Positions 8,426 to 16,782 of a DNA stretch of 64,000 nt are shown one piece after another (position 1 is the first letter of the stretch; every line of letters begins with the position of its first letter). Source of the DNA: Levilinea saccharolytica (GTDB lineage Bacteria; Chloroflexota; Anaerolineae; Anaerolineales; Anaerolineaceae); the NCBI RefSeq assembly GCF_001306035.1, contig NZ_LGCM01000008.1, positions 1-64,000 on the forward strand, read 5' to 3'. Made by a program: the position numbers and the translations under genes. The notes beneath the pieces are model-generated. The model worked only from the letters and a program-made list of their open reading frames with translations, was not told the origin of the DNA and did no database searches.

Positions 8426-9717
8426 TGAAAAGATTTTTCCTGATCATTGTCGTCTTGACCTTGCTCATACCATCTGCTGTTTATGCTCAGGGCACTGATC
8501 CCTGGTCAGAAGTTTTTCAGCCGGATGGAAATCTGAATCCTGATTTGATTGATCTGGGAGTTACCACCGATCACCCCGATTGGATGTCAATTGAACTGCC
8601 CTTTGGTCAGTCCATTGATCTTGATGCAAATTATCACCGCTATCAAACGCCCAGCGGGAATATCGTTGTCTTACCCTCTGCTTCAACATTGTTTTTTATG
8701 GCCATGAACCCCCAAGAAAGTGGTTTGACCGGCTCTTATGGATCGCTGGGAAATGGTTACGGCAGTCTCATTTCTTTTCTTGGGCTTGTTGCCGGTGATA
8801 ATCTGGATTGGAGCAAGGTACAGGCGGAACATCCAGAGTACACCAGCCCGGATCAATTCTGGGGAGCGGTTCTCAATGGTCAGCAAGATGTGTGGACCTA
8901 TTTCTCCGGGTGGGGATTCATCACAACCCTGCTTCAAATGACGTGGAATGATGGTGCACTCCGCTCTTTGTATCTGTTGTATTTGAATGGATCACAAAAT
9001 TGTGCCGCCATTCCAGGAGGATGCTCAGGGATCGTTACCCCACCTCCTCCCCCAAGGGAGTGTCCTGATCCAACCGTTTCTATACAACAACCTGTCCTCG
9101 TCATTCAGAAAATCGCACCGAACAATCCCCTGGTTGTGGGACAAGATACTGAAAATCGCCGTGGTGCAGATATCCAGGTTAGGGTGACAGTTCCTCCAGT
9201 GATCTTCACCTGGTATGAGCCGATTTATGAAGAGAGAGATGTTTGCCGCTCAGCCAATTCCGGAGAAACCCCCAATTGCAATACCGGATCTGGATCAACT
9301 GTCAACGATGGCGTCTCAGATACAGAAATGGTGTTCAAGGAATGCCGGACACATGTAGAACATTTACCGGACGCTGTAGCATCACTGCAAGCTACTGCTA
9401 CGCTTGATGCTGCTAGCCAGGATTGGATTACAGGTAGATTAGGTCAAACCCATTATGAAGCCTTCGTCCACCAATCAAACTTCGCCCTGATTCCCGGAAT
9501 TGGTTCATGGACAGGCGGATGTGATGGCGGCGGCACCTGTACTGCTACTGGCCAGGCACTCCGTGTTCCATTTGCAGATCCAGGAACCTTCAACTTGCGA
9601 ATGGACGTAGTCACTACGGGCACTCGCTTCCGCGGAGTTCCAATCACCCAACCGAGGCGAGTAGGGATTGATGGAACGATGCAAGTTTATGTGGCTCTTC
9701 CGGCGTTGGTGCCGTAA
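8425..9717 (+). CDS. Large secreted protein of unknown function
   Basis: A 430-residue protein with a clear signal peptide (MKRFFLIIVVLTLLIPSAVYAQG). The GTG start shares its G with the previous stop, so translation is coupled. A Pro-rich linker (TPPPPPREC, near residue 205) separates an N-terminal half rich in Gly/Trp from a C-terminal half with several Cys and beta-strand patterns. I do not recognise the family. An extracellular part of the machine is likely from position. Confidence 0.7.
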   Translation: MKRFFLIIVVLTLLIPSAVYAQGTDPWSEVFQPDGNLNPDLIDLGVTTDHPDWMSIELPFGQSIDLDANYHRYQTPSGNIVVLPSASTLFFMAMNPQESGLTGSYGSLGNGYGSLISFLGLVAGDNLDWSKVQAEHPEYTSPDQFWGAVLNGQQDVWTYFSGWGFITTLLQMTWNDGALRSLYLLYLNGSQNCAAIPGGCSGIVTPPPPPRECPDPTVSIQQPVLVIQKIAPNNPLVVGQDTENRRGADIQVRVTVPPVIFTWYEPIYEERDVCRSANSGETPNCNTGSGSTVNDGVSDTEMVFKECRTHVEHLPDAVASLQATATLDAASQDWITGRLGQTHYEAFVHQSNFALIPGIGSWTGGCDGGGTCTATGQALRVPFADPGTFNLRMDVVTTGTRFRGVPITQPRRVGIDGTMQVYVALPALVP

Positions 9718-9725
9718 AGGTCAAA

Positions 9726-9845
9726 GTGCAGGTTTTATCGATTGCGGTCGGTGTGCTGCTGACAGTCGTCCTGGGATTAATGGCCGTAATCTATTCCCTA
9801 CTGGTAATTGGGTTGTGGTGTCCACGAAACGATTATGACAAGTAA
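9726..9845 (+). CDS. Small single-helix membrane protein (39 aa)
   Basis: GTG-started frame coding VQVLSIAVGVLLTVVLGLMA then VIYSLLVIGLWCPRNDYDK. It is almost wholly one or two hydrophobic helices with a short charged tail. It begins 8 bases after the previous stop with AAAGGT upstream, and its stop overlaps the AAGGAGG site of the next gene. It fits tightly into the operon, which favours a real gene. Function unknown. Confidence 0.55.
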   Translation: MQVLSIAVGVLLTVVLGLMAVIYSLLVIGLWCPRNDYDK

Positions 9846-9859
9846 GGAGGCATTGGTTC

Positions 9860-10543
9860 ATGACAGATTATTTTGTCGTTTTTGGGGATTTTCTCGCTGC
9901 TCTGCCTACTTACCTGTTGAACGGTGTTCTCGCAACCGTTTACTGGCTTAGCGAATCTGGAGCTGCTCTGGTAAGTATTCTTTGCGCAGGGTTGATCATC
10001 CGTTTCGTGGACCAACGTGTGCAATCCAGAGCAGCTTTCCGACCAGGACGAAGTGGGCGGGAGGCTGCTACTCCGGATTTATACACAGCTCAAATCACAA
10101 CGGCGATTATTCTGGTGCTGTGGGTAATCAGCCAATGGGGGATGGGAGCACCGGTTCCCTGGCTGGGTGCAGCAATGTGGATCGCTGGCACAATCATCCT
10201 TTTACTGGTGCACATGCAGGAACATACCCTTTTGTGGAATATGAAATCGGGAATTGCGATTTATTCCCTGGCCGTCATCGGAAGCCGGCTCTACCTGGCA
10301 TACACCGCTCAATTATCAGCAGATCAATGGGCTGCACTGATTGGGACATCTGAAAGCGCATCAGCAGTGATTGCGAATACACGCGGAAATGTAACCACGA
10401 TTATTCTTTGGGCTTTATGGTTGGTGATCCCGTTAGGTTATTTTGCCATGTTGCTGCAGCAAGTTCTGATCAACCCGATGTCACTGGTCAATCCATTGGC
10501 CGGCGCAAGCGAGTTGATCAATCGTTATCGAACCAGAAGATAG
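9860..10543 (+). CDS. Polytopic membrane protein of the secretion operon
   Basis: A 227-residue protein with five or six predicted transmembrane helices (near 12-35, 37-50, 75-95, 100-117, 130-150 and 175-200). AAGGAGG lies 9 bases before the ATG. It holds the place a VirB6-like channel protein would have in a type IV secretion operon, but I see no diagnostic motif. Between it and the next gene lies only a 19-codon frame (10552-10611) of doubtful meaning. Confidence 0.7.
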   Translation: MTDYFVVFGDFLAALPTYLLNGVLATVYWLSESGAALVSILCAGLIIRFVDQRVQSRAAFRPGRSGREAATPDLYTAQITTAIILVLWVISQWGMGAPVPWLGAAMWIAGTIILLLVHMQEHTLLWNMKSGIAIYSLAVIGSRLYLAYTAQLSADQWAALIGTSESASAVIANTRGNVTTIILWALWLVIPLGYFAMLLQQVLINPMSLVNPLAGASELINRYRTRR

Positions 10544-10676
10544 GGTGATAGATGAAACCAGCACACAAAATCGTGGGCTTGCTTGATTTATTACTCTACC
10601 TTTTTAGGTGAGAGTCTTATGAACGTTGGGAATTCTTGATTAACGCCAGATTCTATTTCAACGATTGGAGGTCAAT

Positions 10677-11009
10677 ATGTCACAACTGATGGATTTGCTG
10701 CGCGGACCTGCTTTAGGCGTGATCGTCATGATCATCCTGATGGCAGGCGTCCTCATCATCACTGCATTTGCGGCGCTGATTGCCCAGATGAGTCTCTTGT
10801 TCCGGCTTCGACCTTGGAATACTTCCGAAAAGAGAAGTGAAAAAGGGAATGAAGGTTACCCACAAGAAACATTTGAGCAACGTTCCGCAACTCGTGAAGA
10901 CCAGCGAGCATCATCTCCCCATCGCCAGCGTTCACCACAGGTGGTGGTTGTCGAACCAAATACGAATGAGGTGGTTGATGCAATCTGGTGGGAAACAGTG
11001 AAGCAATAG
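10677..11009 (+). CDS. Small membrane protein with charged tail
   Basis: A 110-residue protein with one strong transmembrane helix (about residues 14-38) and a cytosolic Arg/Glu/Ser-rich tail. The start at 10677 is preferred over the upstream TTG because GGAGG sits 6 bases before it. It directly precedes the VirB4-like ATPase and could tether it to the membrane; this is inferred from order. Confidence 0.65.
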   Translation: MSQLMDLLRGPALGVIVMIILMAGVLIITAFAALIAQMSLLFRLRPWNTSEKRSEKGNEGYPQETFEQRSATREDQRASSPHRQRSPQVVVVEPNTNEVVDAIWWETVKQ

Positions 11010-11022
11010 CAATCCAGGGCTT

Positions 11023-11040
11023 CTTTTGCGCAAGCAAAAG
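11023..11040 (+). promoter_or_regulatory. Short hairpin just before the VirB4-like gene
   Basis: CTTTTGC-GCAA-GCAAAAG forms a perfect 7-base stem with a tetraloop, ending 7 bases before the candidate ATG at 11048. It may limit or time translation of the large ATPase. There is no T-run, so it is not a terminator. Confidence 0.4.
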
Positions 11041-11047
11041 CAGCCTC

Positions 11048-14000
11048 ATGAATTTACCAGCTGATCTGGTTGGCGAATTGATGAGGCAGAACGCCAAGTA
11101 CGGAGAAAAGAGAACGATGATTATTGGAAAACTGACCGAAAAAATACCCTGGCTGAGAACAGATGACCCTCTCTCCATTCCCAATGATCTGGAAGTGGAA
11201 GGCACAGAGCTACATTTCAACGATCGAAATGAGCTTGACTATCTGGTCTTTCGTGTCACAGAGCGGGAAGGTGCGCGGGAATATCAGGGATACCGGGCGG
11301 TCCGGCTGCTGCAATTACGCTACATCTCTCTGGAAGCTCGCCGGGATGCTGGGCTGCTACAGAAGATGCGTACGGTCTTGCGTGGTTTGTATGGTGCTCA
11401 AGTGGATCTGGTTTATCTGGCTGCCGGCGTTTTTAAGAACCCCAATGTAGGAATTGTTCAATGCTATGGAGTCGCTGCGTTTTCGCCAAAGAAAGAAGAA
11501 GCTATCCAACGTTCTTTACGTGATCTATCTGCCTTACGAGCCGGATTGGTGGGTGCTTACCGTCAAATCCGCCTTGAACCACTTTCAACTGAGGTAGCCC
11601 AATGGTTAGCGCGTGCTCTTGAGCAGATGCCTTATGCCATTGTGGCTGTCGGGCATCCAGATCCACGTGAAAACGCTCGCGGTGGTGACTCTTCGATGCG
11701 CGATCCATTAGTGTCTGGAAGTCAGGGTGCACAGCAATATTCCATTCAACAGAATGAACTGCTATTTCGTGGGATGAGCAGCCTGGAAGAAGAATTCTTG
11801 TTGATGCTGCTCACCAATCATGTTCGTCTTGAAGATATTACCCGCATGTTGGCCGGTATGTTGGAAGATACCTCCGTTTACGCTTCCCGTCAGTTGGGAA
11901 CCCGGGCTGCTTCGTTTGGAATCAGCCTGCCGGCCATTTTGACTGGGGGACTCGCTGAAAACGCATCCAGGTCTTATGGCACAAACCATTCGAGCGGCGT
12001 CACCCAGGGTGAAGCTGCCACAGATGGCGTTGCAAATTCAGAAGGCCAGGCACACACGGACGGTCATGCCAGTACTCGCGGTTGGGCGCACACGGTTGGA
12101 ATCTCCGAAACCGATACGATTGGTTCATCTTCCACGGTTGGAACTGCAGTCAGTCAAGGGACAGCTCATACGGAAGGAACAGCAGTAACCGATGGAACAT
12201 CCCACTCCGATTCGTCCGGTGTAGCGAACTCCCATACGGATAGCTCTTCCTATGGCGTGAATGGTGGAGTGGGTGGGAGCATTGCTCCGGCCGGCGTAGG
12301 TTTATCGGCTAACGTAGGTGGCAATGCTAACTGGGGTTCAGCAGATGGTGTGGTCGTCAGTAGCGGATCATCTGACTCAAGCATGAATTCGGTCACACAC
12401 AGCCAGGCAGACACCGTTTCGCAAAGTACTACTCAGAGTCAATCGAATACAACCTCCCAAAGTCACTCAACGACGCAATCGGAAGCTTGGACAACCTCTG
12501 GAGCTGAGACGGATTCAGTGGCCGACACGACCAGCACATCCACCACCCAGAGCCATGCAGATACAAAAAGCACAGCTCGATCTGAGACAGATGGGGTTGG
12601 CTTGGGGCAAAGTATTGGGCGTGGGATTAGCGCCGGGATGAGTGTCGGAGTTGCTCCTTCCTTCTCGCTTTCAAATGCCTATCAATGGCAGGATGATCCT
12701 TATATCCTCCTCACGGATATCATGCGCACTCAACGCAAGTTGTTGGATATAGCCAGTCGGGAAGGTGCTTTTTATACAGATTTGTATGCTTTGGCCACCA
12801 GCGAACAGGGCATTCAGGCAATGATGGGACTCATCCCTGAAGCGTTTCATGGCACCGAGGATGTCGTTTCAGGTGTGCAAACCCGCGCGTTAACTGATCC
12901 GGAACAGGCTTATATCGGTTTACATGCGCGTGCGTTCACCCCATCGACCCGCATCGAAACAATCCCAGAAGCCATGAGTGGGTACGCTGATTCAACCTTA
13001 CTCACTATGCTTCAGGTGGCAGCTTATACCGCGCCAGGTATGTTCGAGCAGGGATCAGCGCTTACTACCCAGGAAGAAACCCCAGCATTTGCTTTTTATC
13101 CGGATATGCCTGGGAATATCACCCTCGCCCGGCAGTGGTCGAGCGAAACAGGTTTATTAACAGATACTTTTCTGAAGTTATCTCCAGACCGCCATTTTCA
13201 TACTGCATTTGTCGGAGATACTGGTTTTGGAAAATCGATTGCAGCTGAACGCCTGGCTTATGAGACGACTCGTTTCTGGCATTACCGCACCATTGTGTTG
13301 GATTTCGGCCAGGGTTGGCGTAAAGCGTTGAACTGGCCGGGGGTGGGTCCGAAAGGTTCAGAAGATAGTCTTGGACATGTGGATATCCGTCAGCTCTATC
13401 CCGGTTCCCCACGCCCTCTCCGATGGAATATCCTGCAAGTACCGAAAAGGATAGAACCCGGCCGCTACCGCAGCATGGTGGCTGAGCTATTTGCGAATGC
13501 TGGCAGGATGGGAGCCAGACAGTTGGGTTTCATGCGCCGCGCGCTAACCGAATTGTATTATGAGGCCGGTGTTCTGACCGGCGATCCCAAGCTGCAGAAT
13601 GGTCCCTTAGGACATCTTCAGGATGAACATGAAGTGGAGTTAATCCGCAATGAACGTCAGAGTCTTGGTGAGGATCTGAATGATCTTCATCCTGGAACTC
13701 TATTAGAAAGTCTCTCGCCGTCCGAACTACAGGCTCTAGCGGTCTATCGTAGCCGGAAGTTGGATGTGTCCAAATGGGTTGATCGTCTGCGGACCTACAA
13801 AGAGAAGCTTGAACGTGATCAGGTAAGTCGTACCAGTCTGGAGGGTGTTCTCCTTCGATTGGAGCAGTTCTCCGAAGGACATATGGCAAAGCAATACGGA
13901 TCTTCAGCCAGTGGAACCGGCGTGGAAGATTTGGGATTGATGGGCAACACTGATAATCCCTGGGGAGTCATTGTCATCGAAGGTGGCGCTGAAATGGATG

Positions 14001-14611
14001 AATACTCCAAAGCAGCATTGCTCTCATTATTGGCCAGCATATTGTATTCGGATGCGGTTACCCGCCGGCGTGAAGCCTTGTCCGGTAAACATTTCCCGCC
14101 CATGCAAATCTTCTTTGAAGAAGCGAATAAAGTCCTGACTGGCGTCTCAGGTGGAGCCGCTTCTGATCAGGGATCAGGAGAGTCGGGTAACCCGGTCAGC
14201 CATCTTTTTCAAACGATGTGGCGTGATGGAAGAAAATACAACGTTTTTCTGCATCTGATGGCTCAAACCGTAAGCGAGTTACCCTCAGGCATCCTATCCT
14301 CCTGTGCGAATGTATTTGTGTTCCAAACCAAAGATCCCAAAGATCGGGATTTGATCTTGCCCCATTTAGGCCGCTCCGAAAAAGGGCTGGTCAATACCGA
14401 ATACAAACGCTACTTAGCGCGCATTCCGCGTACGTATGCGATAGCCAAGTTGGGTTATAGCGATGATGTATTCTGGTTGGAACCAGTTTTAGTCCGCCCA
14501 ATGATCATCCGCTGTAATGAACCCTCTGATCTCGAGATTACCCAGGAATTGGGAGCTGTTTCCCTGGAACGGACAGCGTCTGACATCCTGGCCGCTAATC
14601 GATCCCAATGA
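11048..14611 (+). CDS. VirB4/HerA-like AAA+ ATPase with long Ser/Thr/Gly repeat
   Basis: A 1187-residue ATPase. Walker A is GDTGFGKS near residue 723, and a Walker B-like IFFEEANK with catalytic Glu is near 1022. A sensor-like LHLMAQTVSELP and VFVFQTKDPKDRD follow, the arrangement of VirB4/TraC/HerA motors that power DNA transfer or pilus assembly. Residues about 310-535 (12.0-12.65 kb) are a low-complexity run of short Ser/Thr/Gly/His repeats (SEGQAHTDGHAS style). The start is uncertain: the ATG at 11048 has a poor site, and the ATG at 11117 has GGAG/AGAG upstream. The N-terminal third is unfamiliar. This is the gene that most suggests conjugation rather than a plain Tad pilus. Confidence 0.8.
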   Translation: MNLPADLVGELMRQNAKYGEKRTMIIGKLTEKIPWLRTDDPLSIPNDLEVEGTELHFNDRNELDYLVFRVTEREGAREYQGYRAVRLLQLRYISLEARRDAGLLQKMRTVLRGLYGAQVDLVYLAAGVFKNPNVGIVQCYGVAAFSPKKEEAIQRSLRDLSALRAGLVGAYRQIRLEPLSTEVAQWLARALEQMPYAIVAVGHPDPRENARGGDSSMRDPLVSGSQGAQQYSIQQNELLFRGMSSLEEEFLLMLLTNHVRLEDITRMLAGMLEDTSVYASRQLGTRAASFGISLPAILTGGLAENASRSYGTNHSSGVTQGEAATDGVANSEGQAHTDGHASTRGWAHTVGISETDTIGSSSTVGTAVSQGTAHTEGTAVTDGTSHSDSSGVANSHTDSSSYGVNGGVGGSIAPAGVGLSANVGGNANWGSADGVVVSSGSSDSSMNSVTHSQADTVSQSTTQSQSNTTSQSHSTTQSEAWTTSGAETDSVADTTSTSTTQSHADTKSTARSETDGVGLGQSIGRGISAGMSVGVAPSFSLSNAYQWQDDPYILLTDIMRTQRKLLDIASREGAFYTDLYALATSEQGIQAMMGLIPEAFHGTEDVVSGVQTRALTDPEQAYIGLHARAFTPSTRIETIPEAMSGYADSTLLTMLQVAAYTAPGMFEQGSALTTQEETPAFAFYPDMPGNITLARQWSSETGLLTDTFLKLSPDRHFHTAFVGDTGFGKSIAAERLAYETTRFWHYRTIVLDFGQGWRKALNWPGVGPKGSEDSLGHVDIRQLYPGSPRPLRWNILQVPKRIEPGRYRSMVAELFANAGRMGARQLGFMRRALTELYYEAGVLTGDPKLQNGPLGHLQDEHEVELIRNERQSLGEDLNDLHPGTLLESLSPSELQALAVYRSRKLDVSKWVDRLRTYKEKLERDQVSRTSLEGVLLRLEQFSEGHMAKQYGSSASGTGVEDLGLMGNTDNPWGVIVIEGGAEMDEYSKAALLSLLASILYSDAVTRRREALSGKHFPPMQIFFEEANKVLTGVSGGAASDQGSGESGNPVSHLFQTMWRDGRKYNVFLHLMAQTVSELPSGILSSCANVFVFQTKDPKDRDLILPHLGRSEKGLVNTEYKRYLARIPRTYAIAKLGYSDDVFWLEPVLVRPMIIRCNEPSDLEITQELGAVSLERTASDILAANRSQ

Positions 14612-14669
14612 CGCTCCGTGTCGGGGCATATTGAATCCAATGATTAGGAAAAAGGAGAAAAAATAATTC

Positions 14670-15566
14670 ATGCAAACAAAAAAACGTTCCCCCATTGCCG
14701 CTATTGTACTTGCCGTCGTGATCGGTTTGCTTGTGATCGCCCTTTTGAACGGGGTGATCCGTCCAACTCAGGTCGTGGTCGCCAAAGTCGCTATCGCCCC
14801 AGGAACTGTTCTGACTGACCAATTGGTCGAGTTGCGAACCATCCCGATGGGCGCTAAACCTGCGGATGCCACTTCAAAAATTGAAGATGTGACCGGGAAG
14901 ATCCTGGCTGTTGGACGAACTCCGGGGGATCTGATCGTTACCTCCGTTTTGGGAGAGATAGCCAGTGCAGGCATTCCGGCTGAACTTCCTGAAGGGCATG
15001 TTGCTCTGGCGATCCATGTGGATCTGGCCAGCGGCGTGGCTGGTCTACTTCGTCCAGGACAAACCGTTACGGTGATTGGCATGATTTCTCCAGATATTCT
15101 CAAGACGAGTACCACCTCAGTGTTCACTGCGCCGATTGCAGAATTTACTTCACCTATTGTTTCACTCACTCCTGATGTAACCGCAACACCTACCCCTACG
15201 CCTACCCCCGCTCCGCCAGCTTCTCCTCTCGCTCGCCTGGCAATCACAGGTGTGCGAGTCCTGTTGGTACCTCAATCCTTTCGTTATGAAGAGGTTCCAG
15301 CCGGTGCCAGTGAAGAAGAATTGTTTTCCTCTGCTCGAACAAGCATGTCAGCTCAGGAAGGTAGTGTGATCGTTCTGGATGTTCCCACGGGATTGATCGA
15401 GGTTACTCCAGGATTCAAGGTTGATCCGGCAACCTTGCTGGCTGCTCTAGACCAATATGGGATTATTCACCTTGCTCTGGAACCAACCTCAGGGTTGGCG
15501 TTGGATGTTGCGGACGTGATTACCCTCAATCTGGGTGAGTTGTATACCGAGATCAACGGCCATTAA
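14670..15566 (+). CDS. cpaB: CpaB/RcpC-like SAF-domain protein (copy 1)
   Basis: A 298-residue protein with an N-terminal transmembrane helix (about residues 8-28) and a SAF domain (VVVAKVAIAPGTVLTDQLV ... GKILAVGRTPGDLI). A second CpaB/RcpC region has a Thr-Pro linker (TPTPTPTPAPP). CpaB proteins sit in the periplasm or cell wall and help guide the Tad/Flp pilus. A paralogue is at 29499. The stop codon is followed immediately, on the other strand, by the stop codon of a TnpB gene. Confidence 0.85.
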   Translation: MQTKKRSPIAAIVLAVVIGLLVIALLNGVIRPTQVVVAKVAIAPGTVLTDQLVELRTIPMGAKPADATSKIEDVTGKILAVGRTPGDLIVTSVLGEIASAGIPAELPEGHVALAIHVDLASGVAGLLRPGQTVTVIGMISPDILKTSTTSVFTAPIAEFTSPIVSLTPDVTATPTPTPTPAPPASPLARLAITGVRVLLVPQSFRYEEVPAGASEEELFSSARTSMSAQEGSVIVLDVPTGLIEVTPGFKVDPATLLAALDQYGIIHLALEPTSGLALDVADVITLNLGELYTEINGH

Positions 15567-16673
15567 CTAGTGAAAATGGCTTGTCCCTGAACCTAAATGG
15601 TTCGAGACCATAGGCTGGTTGATAACAGCCCTGGCAGCGATGTTTACTGCCGCGTTTGTATCTGCAGGCGCAGAGTGACCACAAGATACACAGGAAAAAA
15701 TAGATTGAGTAACTCGATTACGCTTATCGACACAACCACATTTAGGGCAGGTTCGGCTGGTGTTGCGCGGGTCAACGAAAATTACTGGGACCCCAGCAAG
15801 TTCTGCCTTATAGGAGATATACTGCCGAAGTTGGTAAAACGACCAGTTAGCGTTCCGTGCCCTCTGCTTGCGCCCTCTAACCGTTACCCGGTCACGAATA
15901 CCGCCGAGATCTTCCATGGCAATAGCGCGTCCGGTGTCTTGCGCTTTCTGCACGAGCCGTTTGCTGATCAGGTGACTGGTGTCCTTCTGGAAGCGAGCCT
16001 GCTTGCCAGAAATTTTCTTGAGTTTACGCTTTGCTGCCTTCGTCTTTTTCCTTTGAAGGTTACGGCGACGGTGAGAATAAATCCTACGCTTAGTCTCTAC
16101 GGAGTCCCCACTGTAAACAATTCCGTCACTGTCTGTAGCGATATTGACAATTCCCAGGTCCACACCCATTGCTTCGGTAACCAGTTTGGGGTCTGGAACT
16201 TTCACTTCACAGGAGGTGGAAAGATAAAAGCGGCCTTCACGAATGGACAGATCACTCTCGCCCCGTATTCCAACCAACAATTCCCGTTGGCGTTCCCCGC
16301 AAACAAATGGGATATGCATCCGCCCAGTAATGGTCCAGATCGAGACCTCAGATCTGTCCATTTTCCAGGACAGAATACGGTTGTCATAGGCGATTGCACC
16401 ATGCGGTCTAAAAACACGCATTACCTTCTGATCAACCTTATACGCATCAGCCACTTTGGAGATGCAGCGCACAACAACCTGAGCGGCCAGGGGGAAAATT
16501 TCACGAATTGCCTGGTATGTCAGGTGGTGAAGCGGAAACTGACGAAAACAGTGGTCGTTCCAGGCTTTTTGGCTGATGATATTGCAGGCATCGTTAGCAA
16601 TTTCCAGCGTTTTCAGAAGAGCAAAAGCCTGGTCGGGATTTGGGAGAAGTTTGACTTGTGCCGTCAATTTCAT
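15567..16673 (-). CDS. tnpB: TnpB-family RNA-guided nuclease (solo, no TnpA)
   Basis: A 368-residue TnpB. The RuvC residues are all present: Asp in MGVDLGIVNIATDSDG, Glu in AIAMEDLGGI, Asp in APADTNAAVNIAAR. The zinc finger is CPKCGC ... FSCVSCG. The ATG at 16673 gives the usual MKLTAQVKL start. TnpB of IS200/IS605-type elements cuts DNA guided by an RNA made from its own 3' end. No TnpA gene accompanies it, as in IS1341-type elements. It is antisense to the operon and abuts the cpaB stop codon. Confidence 0.92.
   Translation of the reverse strand: MKLTAQVKLLPNPDQAFALLKTLEIANDACNIISQKAWNDHCFRQFPLHHLTYQAIREIFPLAAQVVVRCISKVADAYKVDQKVMRVFRPHGAIAYDNRILSWKMDRSEVSIWTITGRMHIPFVCGERQRELLVGIRGESDLSIREGRFYLSTSCEVKVPDPKLVTEAMGVDLGIVNIATDSDGIVYSGDSVETKRRIYSHRRRNLQRKKTKAAKRKLKKISGKQARFQKDTSHLISKRLVQKAQDTGRAIAMEDLGGIRDRVTVRGRKQRARNANWSFYQLRQYISYKAELAGVPVIFVDPRNTSRTCPKCGCVDKRNRVTQSIFSCVSCGHSAPADTNAAVNIAARAVINQPMVSNHLGSGTSHFH
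15589..15603. repeat. Candidate right-end hairpin of the solo TnpB element
   Basis: GAACC-TAAAT-GGTTC, a perfect 5-base stem near the 3' end of tnpB and overlapping its last codons. IS200/IS605 ends carry such hairpins, and the guide RNA would extend past it into the 3' end of cpaB. Confidence 0.45.
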
Positions 16674-16782
16674 ATTTGAATTATAAAACAAATGTTCTGT
16701 TATTTCAATCTACAAAAACTAAAAAGGAGCTGCGCTTTCAACCCAATGCCTCAAAGGCGGGGATCATCCGCGCTAATGTCAA

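Noticed and set aside
15599-15609. GGTTCGAGACC resembling a tRNA T-arm
   Set aside because: No acceptor stem, D-arm or anticodon arm can be placed around it, and it lies within tnpB coding sequence.
15597-16679. A 360-codon + strand frame opposite the solo tnpB
   Set aside because: It mirrors a gene with complete TnpB motifs, and its own translation has no recognisable domain.
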